Made by a program: the position numbers and the translations under genes
Part shown: in pieces, positions 1 through 7,605 of the stretch
Numbering within the stretch: the stretch's first letter is position 1
Layout of the letters: each line of letters begins with the position of its first letter
Origin: an uncultured Bacilli bacterium
Lineage (GTDB): Bacteria; Bacillota_I; Bacilli_A; RF39; UBA660
Direction of reading: 5' to 3'
Length of the DNA stretch: 25,523 nucleotides
Assembly (NCBI GenBank): GCA_934098505.1
Contig: CAKOOR010000011.1
Coordinates: 1 to 25,523, forward strand
The notes under the pieces: model-generated
The model's database searches: none
What the model saw: the letters and a program-made list of their open reading frames with translations, nothing else
Told to the model about the DNA's origin: nothing

Positions 1-3000
1 GCTTCTAAATAGTTAATCTTACTTATTAATTCTATCTTTGATATTCTTTCAATTATTTTATCATTTATTTTTAAATCGATATTGTGATTCTTACATATTT
101 CTTGTTTATATATTTTATCTTCTATTCCTTTATTAAATTTAAATCCTATACTTAATAAGGTTTGCATTTGATCTATGGTTAAGTATGTACTAATAGAATA
201 TTGGCCATTTCTTAATTTGCCAATTTTATTACCAATCAGTATTAAATCATCCTGAAGATATGCTTCTTTATTAACAGTTACAGTTTTGCCATTTTCTTTT
301 TTGGTTTTTCTATAAACAATTTGTAATTTATAACCATCCTCATTTTTACTAATTCCCATTTTATCATCACATTTAATTGCATTTATATCGATTTTGTTTT
401 TGGTCATCTCTTTGAAAATCAAAACATAATCATCAAAACTTTTAGGCTCCATTATAGGGTCTCTTTCTTTTTCAGTTACAACTCTTAAGCCAATATCTCT
501 TAACTGCTTTATCTGTTCAGCAGTTAAATTTTTTGCACTTGGATTTTTTCCTCTTTTAAAACAAATAATAATTAGGCCTATTTCAATTATTTCTACATCT
601 TTGCCATATTTACTTTTTGCTTCTTCTCTATTTTCAAAATATTCAAATTCATACTCATCATTTATTTTGGTTATTCTTACTACTTCATCTTTTTTTGTGC
701 TATTTATGTCACGGCCTGTCTTTTCTTGTGTTTTTTGCATTTCTTTTAAAAGCAAGACATAATCTTCAAAACATTTTGGTGTCATTATAGAATCTCTTTC
801 TTTTTTAGTTACAACCATCAAGCCAATATCTCTTAACTGCTTTATCTGTTCAGCAGTTAAATCTTTTTTGCCTGTACTTTCCCCCTTTTTAAAAAACCTA
901 ATAACATTGCCTATTCCAATTGTTTCTACAGCCTTACCATATGTCTCTTCGGCTTTTTTTCTATTTTCAAAATACTCATACTCATACTCATCATTTATTT
1001 TTGTTATTCTTACTACTTCTTCTCTTTTAATGCTATTTATATCACGGCCTGTCTTATCTTTAGCCTTTTGCATTTCTTTTAAAAGTAAAAGGTAATCATC
1101 AAAACTTTTGGGTTCCATTATATGGTCTCTTTCTTTTTCAGTTACAACTTCTAAACCAACTGATGGAGCTTCTAATTGCTCTATTTGCCCTTTTTCTAAA
1201 TCTTTGTGGCCACTACTATTTTTTCCTCTTTTAAAACTAGAAATAACATATCCTATTCCAATTGTTTCTACAGCCTTACCATATGTTTCTTCAGCTTCTT
1301 CTCTGTTATCAAAATATTCAAATTTATACTTATCATTTATTTTTGTTGCCACTAATACTTCGGCATATTTTATGCTATTTATGTCACGACCGGTTTTATC
1401 TTGTGTCTTTTGTATTTCTTTTAAAAGCAAGACATAATCATCAAAGCATTTTGGCATCATTATAGGATCTCTTTCTTTTTCTGGTAAAACCATCAAGCCA
1501 ATATCTTTTAACCAATTTATCTGTTCAGCAGTTAAATCTTTTTTACTTGTATTTTTTCCTCTTTTAAACCAATAAATAATGTTGCCTATTCCAATTGTTT
1601 CTACATCTTCACCATATGTTTTTCTTACTTCTTCTCTATTAGCAAAATATTCAAATTCATAATCATCATTTATTTTTGTTATTTTCACTACTTCATTTTT
1701 TTTAAAATCATTTATATCACGACCTGTCTTATCTTTGAAATTTTGCATTTCTTTTAAAAGCTTAACATAATCATCAAAATCTCTTGGATTCAATATTTGA
1801 TCTGCTTCCCAATCAAAAATAAAATTCAAGTTCTTTAATCTACTAATTTGGTCAGCCTCTAAGTCTGGACTTTTTGAATATTTATAGGCTTTGCCTTGCC
1901 TAAAGGCATAGACATAGTCTCCTATGTAAATTAAGCCCGGTTCCTTATATTCTTCTTCATTTATAATAACTGTTTTACCATTTTCTTGTTTTGTTTTCTT
2001 TTTTACTATTTGAAAAGCAAAATTACCATTAATCTCCATTACCCTTAATTTATCATCAGGACTAATATTATTTATATCAATTCCCTGTTCTTTTAAAATA
2101 GTTAAATAATTAAATATCCTATCAAAAGTAGACTCAGGAGATGCTAACTTATCTATTTCTTCTTTTAAATCAACAAAATCACGAACGGAACTTTCAACTT
2201 GTAAAAATCCTTGTAAAAATTTTTCTTCCTGCTCTTCTGATTCTTTTACTTTTCTTTGTCTTGTTGGTTCATCTATTTTAATATTCCATAAGTCAATTTG
2301 GGAACCTAATCTTAATATTTCTTGAATCACTCTTCTGCTTTTAACGCTATCCAATTTTTCATAATTATTAAAATATTTAATATAACGATATAAAATTACA
2401 TCTAATTTTAAACCATAATTCTTTTCTTCTAAAATATTACTATTCTTATTAGGAAGTTTACCACCATTATCGTTTATCCAATCTATAATTGTTTTTAAAT
2501 CTTCTAAATCATTTATTGGTAATTGATTTCTTTTTAAGTTAACGGTGTTTATATTATTAACTAAATCCATTACTATTGGACGTTCTTCCTCAGTAAATAC
2601 ATGACCATCGGGGTAAGAATGAATACATCTACCTAATTGCTGATAGAATAGTATTCTTGAATCAACACTTAATGGTCGTAACCAGACAATTCCTTTGACG
2701 CCTTTTAAATGGGCACCCTCATTTAATTTATCCATAACAAATAACAACTTAGGTTTACCGTTAGTTTCTTTATTAAATTCGGCTAATTCGGCTTTATTTT
2801 TACTATTACTATAGTAGCTTAAAAGTGAATTAGTATCGACCATATCTTTTGTTTTTATTTCGATTTTTTCTTTTAAAATTGACTTTCCGAGCTTTTCCCA
2901 ATCTTGGTGTCTAGCAATCACGCTTACTATAGTACTGTTGAAAGTATTTAAAACGGCTGATTTATGTTTAATTTTAACCATATCTAATAACATAATGTTA

Positions 3001-5657
3001 TCTTGTTCTTTATTTAAGAAGTCTTTATCCTCACTAGATAATTCTTGCTTCTCAATGATTTTATTATAAATAGATAATAACTTATCACCATGCACTTTCA
3101 TATACTCATTAGAATATAAATATTGTCTAATTAAAATAGTATAATCTTCCATTATTAAAACAGCCTGCTGTCTACTTATTTTACTGCCATCTTCACTATT
3201 ATAATAAGTACCATCTTTTTTGCGGCCAACGGGTAAGAAAACAACATATTTACCATCTGGGCTTAAATTATCAGCAAGTATTTTTTCGATACCTAGACTT
3301 TGTTCAACGCTGCGACATAGTTGCTCATACTTAGAGAAAGCCTTGGCCTTTTTCTCGCCATCATCAAGCATATTAATATTTTCATACATTTCGTCTAAGG
3401 TCCCATCACTTTTATATGAATATAAGCAGTTAATAAATTTAGGATTAGGTAAAAGTCCAGCTTTAATGGCTGATTCTAAAGTTTCATTAATGGCTAAATG
3501 TTTATTTAATTCTATTTCTTCATCAGAATAACCAAAATATCTTGCCCAGTAAACAGCCATATCTTTATCATCACGGTCACGTTCAGGGGTGGCAGTTAAA
3601 CCAAGGACTTTTATTTTCTCTTGATCTTGATTTGCCATTAATTCATTAACAAACTTTGACCATTCCGGGGCTCCACTTCGGTGTAATTCATCTAATATAA
3701 TAAAGTCATATTTATTATTATATTTCTCTTTTAATTTGTTTTGCTTTTGGTCTTTTAAATCCTGATAAGTAGTTAAAGTTAAATTAGGAAACAATGTATG
3801 ATAATCAGTATAGCCAAAGAATTCATAAATATAATCTTCAATCTGATTTAAAATAATATCATTCGGAGCAATATAAAGCATTTTAGCATCTTTACGATCT
3901 AGCATCTCCGATAAGGCTAGAAAACTTTTACCGGAACCAGTTGGCATAACTGCCGTAGCAAAATTCTTTTTAGCAAAAACCTCTTCCGTTTTCCCGTAAG
4001 CCGTTCTTTGGAGTTTTCTTAACGGTAAATTATATTCTTTTAAATTATTATAGCCAATATAATCTTTTAACTGGTCTAAAATAATACTTGGATCATTAGT
4101 AAATTCTTTGCGATTGGCTATTAAGGAAGCAAACATTGAAGTAGCAATCGAACCATCATCGCTTAGGGATTTAACTTTTTCATAATAATCCATAAAATTA
4201 TGGCTTACTAAGGCATTAACAATCTTTCTTCTTTGCATCTCATTAAAGTTAGTCTTAAGATTTAAAGACTCTAAATCGATGGCATCAATTAAACCGTTGG
4301 CATACCATTCTTCTTTATCTTGAGGCTTTAATTCTTTATCACTTATATATTTAGTAAACAAAGTATTAAAAGCAACTGTCGGATTAGTAAATAAATTATA
4401 CATATCTTGAATTTGTAAATTATTAACATAATCATAAAGACTTTGATAATTTTTAGGTAAATATAAAGCCACGGTATCACTTACTTTTAAGGCATGATTA
4501 CCACTTCTAGCCATGATAGTGGGTTCAATACCTAAAGAATTATCTAAAAGACTTTGTAAAGTTGCGTTGTATTTAGGATTATTACCAAGTATTTGATTTA
4601 ATAAATTAACAGAGTAAAAGCTTCTTAACTTTGCTTTTACTAAATACATAGAATTTAAATATAATTCTTTAGCCTCTTTATAAGAGATTTTACCTGCGGT
4701 TAGATTATATAAGTTATCTAAACTTAAATCCAAATTTTCAGGATTAAAATGACTATAATCTACTTCTTTTGTACTTTGTCTTACTTCTTCTAAATGAGTA
4801 ATCAAGTAACTTTTTATTTCCTTAATTTCTTCTGTTTCTGGTACTTGTTGGATAATAGCCATTATCTCAATTAGAGAAGTTGGCATCTCCACAATTTTTT
4901 CTTGAGGCACTTCTTTATAATGCTCAAGTTCACGCGAAGAAAAAGCCGAACCCATTGTTTGAATCACAAAGCGATTAGTTTTACCCCTAACAACTTCAAA
5001 ATCTAGGACATCTAAGAGCATAACTAATTTATCTTTAGCTAAATTCTCGGTATCACTATAACCTTCATAAGGCTTACTTTTAATAAATTCTAACCCATTT
5101 TGAAACTCATCATTAGTTTTATCAATATATTCTTCCGGTAAAGTTTTCTTTAAATTATCTAATTGTTCCTTAGTAGAAATATTTTTTAAAGACTCAATAT
5201 AATACCTTTGTAAATCTGTTAAATCAGCCTGATGTTCTTCAATGTAAGTATTAACTCTTTTTAAGATTTCCTCGTAAATATACTTACCCGCATTAAAAGT
5301 AGTATATCCTAGTTCATCTTTTGGCACTTTAATAATAACATACTTATCCTCATAATCACTTCGGCCATAAGTTAAACACACATTAGCATCACTACTTAAA
5401 GAAATACAATTAGTATCTTTATCATAATGCGTTTTAACATGATTAACCATTTCTTCTAAAGTTAACTCAGATTCTTCATTATATCTATCTTTATGATTAT
5501 AAAAGGTACTGTCAGTAACTATTTTACTGATATGACCAGCCTCATCTAAAGTAGATTTATCTCTAATACCGGCCATATCTCTTTTATTTAAAGCTCTAAA
5601 AAAGTAATAATAATTATCATCTTGATAACAATTAGTTATATTAAATAATTCATTCAT
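1..5657 (-). CDS. Giant ART-like/SF2 helicase protein with HA-like repeats, left copy (3' end cut by window edge)
   Basis: Reading down from ATG at 5657 (GGAAGG Shine-Dalgarno 9 nt upstream) the frame stays open for 1885 codons to the window edge; I checked every codon for stops. It is a close paralogue of the gene at 7602-12728 and residue numbering matches to about 1297. Visible motifs are R21 in FFRAL, an SLSS patch near 86-89, ELE at 243-245, Walker A PTGSGKS near 572-578, DELH near 656-659 and QLGRCIHSYPD near 1007-1016. The C-terminus carries four central roughly 111-residue repeats against two in the paralogue, flanked by one more divergent unit on each side. By comparison with the paralogue about 46 codons lie beyond the edge, giving roughly 1930 aa. 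An ATP-driven nucleic-acid translocase is near certain from the motifs; the ADP-ribosyltransferase role and a defence function are inference. It follows abiEii and a terminator. Confidence 0.9.
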   Translation of the reverse strand, partial: MNELFNITNCYQDDNYYYFFRALNKRDMAGIRDKSTLDEAGHISKIVTDSTFYNHKDRYNEESELTLEEMVNHVKTHYDKDTNCISLSSDANVCLTYGRSDYEDKYVIIKVPKDELGYTTFNAGKYIYEEILKRVNTYIEEHQADLTDLQRYYIESLKNISTKEQLDNLKKTLPEEYIDKTNDEFQNGLEFIKSKPYEGYSDTENLAKDKLVMLLDVLDFEVVRGKTNRFVIQTMGSAFSSRELEHYKEVPQEKIVEMPTSLIEIMAIIQQVPETEEIKEIKSYLITHLEEVRQSTKEVDYSHFNPENLDLSLDNLYNLTAGKISYKEAKELYLNSMYLVKAKLRSFYSVNLLNQILGNNPKYNATLQSLLDNSLGIEPTIMARSGNHALKVSDTVALYLPKNYQSLYDYVNNLQIQDMYNLFTNPTVAFNTLFTKYISDKELKPQDKEEWYANGLIDAIDLESLNLKTNFNEMQRRKIVNALVSHNFMDYYEKVKSLSDDGSIATSMFASLIANRKEFTNDPSIILDQLKDYIGYNNLKEYNLPLRKLQRTAYGKTEEVFAKKNFATAVMPTGSGKSFLALSEMLDRKDAKMLYIAPNDIILNQIEDYIYEFFGYTDYHTLFPNLTLTTYQDLKDQKQNKLKEKYNNKYDFIILDELHRSGAPEWSKFVNELMANQDQEKIKVLGLTATPERDRDDKDMAVYWARYFGYSDEEIELNKHLAINETLESAIKAGLLPNPKFINCLYSYKSDGTLDEMYENINMLDDGEKKAKAFSKYEQLCRSVEQSLGIEKILADNLSPDGKYVVFLPVGRKKDGTYYNSEDGSKISRQQAVLIMEDYTILIRQYLYSNEYMKVHGDKLLSIYNKIIEKQELSSEDKDFLNKEQDNIMLLDMVKIKHKSAVLNTFNSTIVSVIARHQDWEKLGKSILKEKIEIKTKDMVDTNSLLSYYSNSKNKAELAEFNKETNGKPKLLFVMDKLNEGAHLKGVKGIVWLRPLSVDSRILFYQQLGRCIHSYPDGHVFTEEERPIVMDLVNNINTVNLKRNQLPINDLEDLKTIIDWINDNGGKLPNKNSNILEEKNYGLKLDVILYRYIKYFNNYEKLDSVKSRRVIQEILRLGSQIDLWNIKIDEPTRQRKVKESEEQEEKFLQGFLQVESSVRDFVDLKEEIDKLASPESTFDRIFNYLTILKEQGIDINNISPDDKLRVMEINGNFAFQIVKKKTKQENGKTVIINEEEYKEPGLIYIGDYVYAFRQGKAYKYSKSPDLEADQISRLKNLNFIFDWEADQILNPRDFDDYVKLLKEMQNFKDKTGRDINDFKKNEVVKITKINDDYEFEYFANREEVRKTYGEDVETIGIGNIIYWFKRGKNTSKKDLTAEQINWLKDIGLMVLPEKERDPIMMPKCFDDYVLLLKEIQKTQDKTGRDINSIKYAEVLVATKINDKYKFEYFDNREEAEETYGKAVETIGIGYVISSFKRGKNSSGHKDLEKGQIEQLEAPSVGLEVVTEKERDHIMEPKSFDDYLLLLKEMQKAKDKTGRDINSIKREEVVRITKINDEYEYEYFENRKKAEETYGKAVETIGIGNVIRFFKKGESTGKKDLTAEQIKQLRDIGLMVVTKKERDSIMTPKCFEDYVLLLKEMQKTQEKTGRDINSTKKDEVVRITKINDEYEFEYFENREEAKSKYGKDVEIIEIGLIIICFKRGKNPSAKNLTAEQIKQLRDIGLRVVTEKERDPIMEPKSFDDYVLIFKEMTKNKIDINAIKCDDKMGISKNEDGYKLQIVYRKTKKENGKTVTVNKEAYLQDDLILIGNKIGKLRNGQYSISTYLTIDQMQTLLSIGFKFNKGIEDKIYKQEICKNHNIDLKINDKIIERISKIELISKINYLE
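432..1772 (-). repeat. Four in-frame HA-like coding repeats (left copy)
   Basis: Four tandem units of 333, 333, 342 and 333 bases (432-764, 765-1097, 1098-1439, 1440-1772), measured between equivalent FDDY codons. All lengths are multiples of three, so the frame is kept. Each unit reads roughly FDDYxxLLKEMQ, KTGRDIN, TKINDEYEFEYF, YGEDVEIIGIGYVI, FKRGK, DLTAEQIKQLKDIGL, ERDPIMMPKS. The unit at 1098-1439 is the most divergent. The second half resembles the helicase-associated (HA) domain pattern of an LG-like turn, an aromatic/basic stretch, then LT-EQ-L-IGL. Confidence 0.9.
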
Positions 5658-5693
5658 AGTATTTATCCTTCCAATTTATTCTAATTAAATAAT

Positions 5694-5724
5694 ATCATAT
5701 TTAAAGTCTTAAAAAAACTATCAA
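5694..5724 (-). promoter_or_regulatory. Candidate promoter of left giant helicase gene
   Basis: On the minus strand TTGATA (5719-5724) is followed after 19 bases by TATGAT (5694-5699). The leader from here to the ATG is almost identical to that of the right copy, where the spacing is 18. The -35 box lies inside the 3' arm of the abiEii terminator, so it would be used only on DNA, not on the read-through transcript. The long spacing makes this a weak call. Confidence 0.35.
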
Positions 5725-5742
5725 GTTTTATCTTGAATAGTT
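5711..5742 (-). terminator. Rho-independent terminator after abiEii
   Basis: The minus strand reads AACTATTCAAG, a short A-rich loop, CTTGATAGTT, then seven T. The arms pair with a one-base bulge, and the 5' arm overlaps the abiEii stop codon. The 3' arm and T-run are shared with the sequence upstream of the right copy; the 5' arm is not, so the duplication boundary seems to fall within this hairpin. Confidence 0.75.
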
Positions 5743-6601
5743 AAGTTAGGTTATTAGTAATACTTATAAAGAAATCTTTACTCCAAATATTAAGACTGGT
5801 AGTATCTTTTATAAAGGGTAAAACATCTTCTTTAGCATCACTATAATCAATTTCCGAAAACTTTTTTATTAGTAATTCTTTTAAAATATCTATATTAAAT
5901 TTAGTATCAGCATTAATATAATTAGATGCGATTAATTTGTTTTTTACTAAATCTATATTAACACTTATATTGTTAGCAAGAAAGAAGACATAATCATATA
6001 AATCTCTACCTTTGGTTCTAGTTTGCCAATTGCGGCACAAAATAGCATGAATTTTACCGGCGAATAAGGATTCTTTAGTATATAATTTTATCTCATGTGG
6101 GCTTGGGAGTAATTTATAAACATTTTCATATAAGGCTCCACTTGGGGGATTAATATCTACTTCAAATTTTATTTTAATACTTTTTAAAATTTGACTATAT
6201 TTATTTAAGCCATCATTAGGAAAAAATTTTAAAATATGTTCTAAAGTATCCCCTTTTACAAAGGCGGAAGTGATATTAGAAGTAACACTTTTACTTTTAG
6301 AACTTACTTCTAAATTTAGACCATACGCTTGAAGTTCATTTTCGATATAAGAAAAATATTTTTCTAAAGCAAACTCTAGATTAGGCTTTAAAAGAGCAAA
6401 ATCTAAATCTTCGGAAAATCTATCTAATTTATAGAAAATGCGTAAGGCTGTCCCACCATAAAAGGCGGCCTCATTAAAAAATCCTCCTCGAGATAAACCG
6501 GCTAAAACTATTTCTTGGATTATTTCTTTTAAAGCATTTATTTCATCATTAAGATTTTTTATTTCATATTTACTAAGCATTTGTTCAATAATATTATTCA
6601 T
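5741..6601 (-). CDS. abiEii: AbiEii-type nucleotidyltransferase toxin
   Basis: 286 aa, the usual size for the AbiEii/DUF1814 nucleotidyltransferase family, the toxin half of type IV-style AbiE abortive infection systems. Seen: GGTALR (49-54) and FSEDLDF (62-68), the nucleotidyltransferase core with its two acidic residues; KIKFEVD (143-149) supplies a third acidic strand; KESLFAGKIHAIL followed by TKGRDLYD (about 176-203) is the typical helical motif of the family. The ATG at 6601 overlaps the end of abiEi by 8 bases and has AAAGGCGG as its ribosome site, so translation is coupled to the antitoxin. Known members transfer nucleotides to tRNA or protein targets; the target here cannot be read from sequence. 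The gene ends inside a terminator. Confidence 0.9.
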   Translation of the reverse strand: MNNIIEQMLSKYEIKNLNDEINALKEIIQEIVLAGLSRGGFFNEAAFYGGTALRIFYKLDRFSEDLDFALLKPNLEFALEKYFSYIENELQAYGLNLEVSSKSKSVTSNITSAFVKGDTLEHILKFFPNDGLNKYSQILKSIKIKFEVDINPPSGALYENVYKLLPSPHEIKLYTKESLFAGKIHAILCRNWQTRTKGRDLYDYVFFLANNISVNIDLVKNKLIASNYINADTKFNIDILKELLIKKFSEIDYSDAKEDVLPFIKDTTSLNIWSKDFFISITNNLT

Positions 6602-7184
6602 ATTTACCGCCTTTCATATATTTTGCGAATAAATTAACGTTAGTTGAATGATATAATTTGCTTAACTTTTCAATTGTTTCAACATTGAGTTTTAAAAATT
6701 CTTCTTTGTCTATTCTTAAATCGCTAAATAACATTATTTCCAATTCACGATAATTTTTTAGTGGTTTTAAAGTATATAATTTATCACACAACGCTTTTTC
6801 TTTAGTAGCTATTTGATAAGAATAACCGTCTTCACTCTTTAAGATTACAGATTCAGAATAAACAAGGCTAGGAATATCGCGATAAGTAAAAGTACCAAAA
6901 AAAGTATTATATTTCTTTTTCTTCTTTTTATTTAAAGTAGCACAAGTAACTACATTTACTCTTTCAGGAATTAAGCCATAGTATGATAAGGCATATTCAA
7001 AAGAAATATAAGATGGTCCATAAATACTACTAGCAAGTAAATAAGCAGGAGTATTAGGATTAGTTTCATAAAGACCATTTACTATTTTAATTAAATTACC
7101 TTTATTAACTTCTCTTGTTAATTTAGTATCTTTATTAGAATAATTACTTAATTCATTTTTGATAACATCATTAGTTTTTAACAT
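6594..7184 (-). CDS. abiEi: AbiEi-type antitoxin / transcriptional regulator
   Basis: About 196 aa from ATG at 7184. Longer reading from 7232 is possible, but that codon overlaps the -35 box and AGAGGTG lies just before 7184, so 7184 is preferred. The N-terminus (MLKTNDVIKNELS onward) looks like the winged-helix domain of AbiEi antitoxins. Next comes the family's characteristic SYISFEYALSYYGLIPE stretch, then a basic KKKKKK patch and the segment IATKEKALCDKLY. Known AbiEi proteins repress their own operon by binding inverted repeats and counteract AbiEii. The 8-base overlap with the toxin gene and its own good promoter make a self-contained cassette inserted between the two giant helicase genes. 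Confidence 0.88.
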   Translation of the reverse strand: MLKTNDVIKNELSNYSNKDTKLTREVNKGNLIKIVNGLYETNPNTPAYLLASSIYGPSYISFEYALSYYGLIPERVNVVTCATLNKKKKKKYNTFFGTFTYRDIPSLVYSESVILKSEDGYSYQIATKEKALCDKLYTLKPLKNYRELEIMLFSDLRIDKEEFLKLNVETIEKLSKLYHSTNVNLFAKYMKGGKYE

Positions 7185-7203
7185 ATTTGCACCTCTTTTT
7201 ATC

Positions 7204-7232
7204 ATTATATAGTAAAAAGTGGTGAAAATCAA
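7204..7232 (-). promoter_or_regulatory. Promoter of abiEi-abiEii
   Basis: Minus strand TTGATT (7227-7232), 17-base spacer, TATAAT (7204-7209). The expected transcript starts a little over 10 bases before the ATG at 7184. This near-consensus promoter supports the shorter AbiEi start. Confidence 0.75.
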
Positions 7233-7245
7233 TGATTTATAAAAG

Positions 7246-7274
7246 CAAAAAACTGCTAAATTTCTTTAACAGTT
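7246..7274 (-). terminator. Terminator after the 106-aa gene
   Basis: Minus strand AACTGTTAAA, tetraloop GAAA, TTTAGCAGTT, then TTTT. The ten-pair stem has a single G-U pair and a stable GNRA-type loop. It separates the helicase/small-protein transcript from the abiE promoter. Confidence 0.85.
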
Positions 7275-7284
7275 TAGTAACTTG

Positions 7285-7605
7285 CTAATCTTCTTTCATT
7301 TCTAGATTTATTGTAGTATCTATTATTTTATCTAAAATAGTCATATTAAGACCAATTCTTTTAATATAATCTTTACCCATTTTACTTTCTAAGTAAGTTA
7401 AAACTTTATTTAAGTAATAACTATCTAGTTCAAACATATCCATATAATTAATTATAATATCTTCTATAAAATAGAATCCTTTATTTTTAAGTAAGTTATA
7501 TATTTCTATAAAGTTATTAGAATCTATTAATTTTAAATAATCTAAATTATAATTACTATATAAGATATCTAAATAAGTATCATTTAAGTATTTATCAAAT
7601 ATCAT
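7285..7605 (-). CDS. Small unrecognised protein coupled to the giant helicase
   Basis: 106 aa, not recognised. It is acidic-to-neutral, rich in Asn, Ile, Leu and Tyr, with no membrane segment or signal peptide, and probably all helical (segments near 1-20, 24-45, 47-75 and 80-105). Its ATG overlaps the stop of the 1708-aa gene as ATGA (4-base overlap), so its translation is most likely coupled to the helicase, and a strong terminator follows directly. This tight arrangement is typical of a partner, antitoxin or immunity protein, but nothing in the sequence proves that. The matching position behind the left copy lies outside the window. Confidence 0.75.
   Translation of the reverse strand: MIFDKYLNDTYLDILYSNYNLDYLKLIDSNNFIEIYNLLKNKGFYFIEDIIINYMDMFELDSYYLNKVLTYLESKMGKDYIKRIGLNMTILDKIIDTTINLEMKED

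Larger units (their letters stand above)
1..5735 (-). repeat. Long tandem paralogous duplication, left member
   Basis: Positions 1-5710 align with 7741-12780 in the same orientation. The shared stretch includes the coding sequence and the leader up to the terminator arm (CTTGATAGTT plus T-run). Coordinates upstream of the repeat array are offset by exactly 7071 bases. Identity is high but uneven, being complete over 4372-4797 and lower elsewhere. Confidence 0.9.

Noticed and set aside
868..1437. Rightward reading frames inside the left repeat array (also 8274-8810)
   Set aside because: They recur at equivalent places in each repeat, have no ribosome sites and encode low-complexity Ser/Phe/Tyr-rich peptides; they are antisense shadows of the coding repeats.
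432..1772. CRISPR-like or non-coding satellite array
   Set aside because: Units are 333-342 bp, all multiples of three, and translate in one continuous frame; no short repeat with unique spacers is present.
1..5657. Left giant gene as a pseudogene, since no stop-to-stop frame is closed inside the window
   Set aside because: The frame from ATG 5657 is open through all 1885 codons to the edge, with conserved motor motifs; it simply runs off the window.
7185..7232. Longer AbiEi start at 7232
   Set aside because: That codon overlaps the -35 box and lies upstream of the -10 of a consensus promoter, while the ATG at 7184 has a good AGAGGTG ribosome site.
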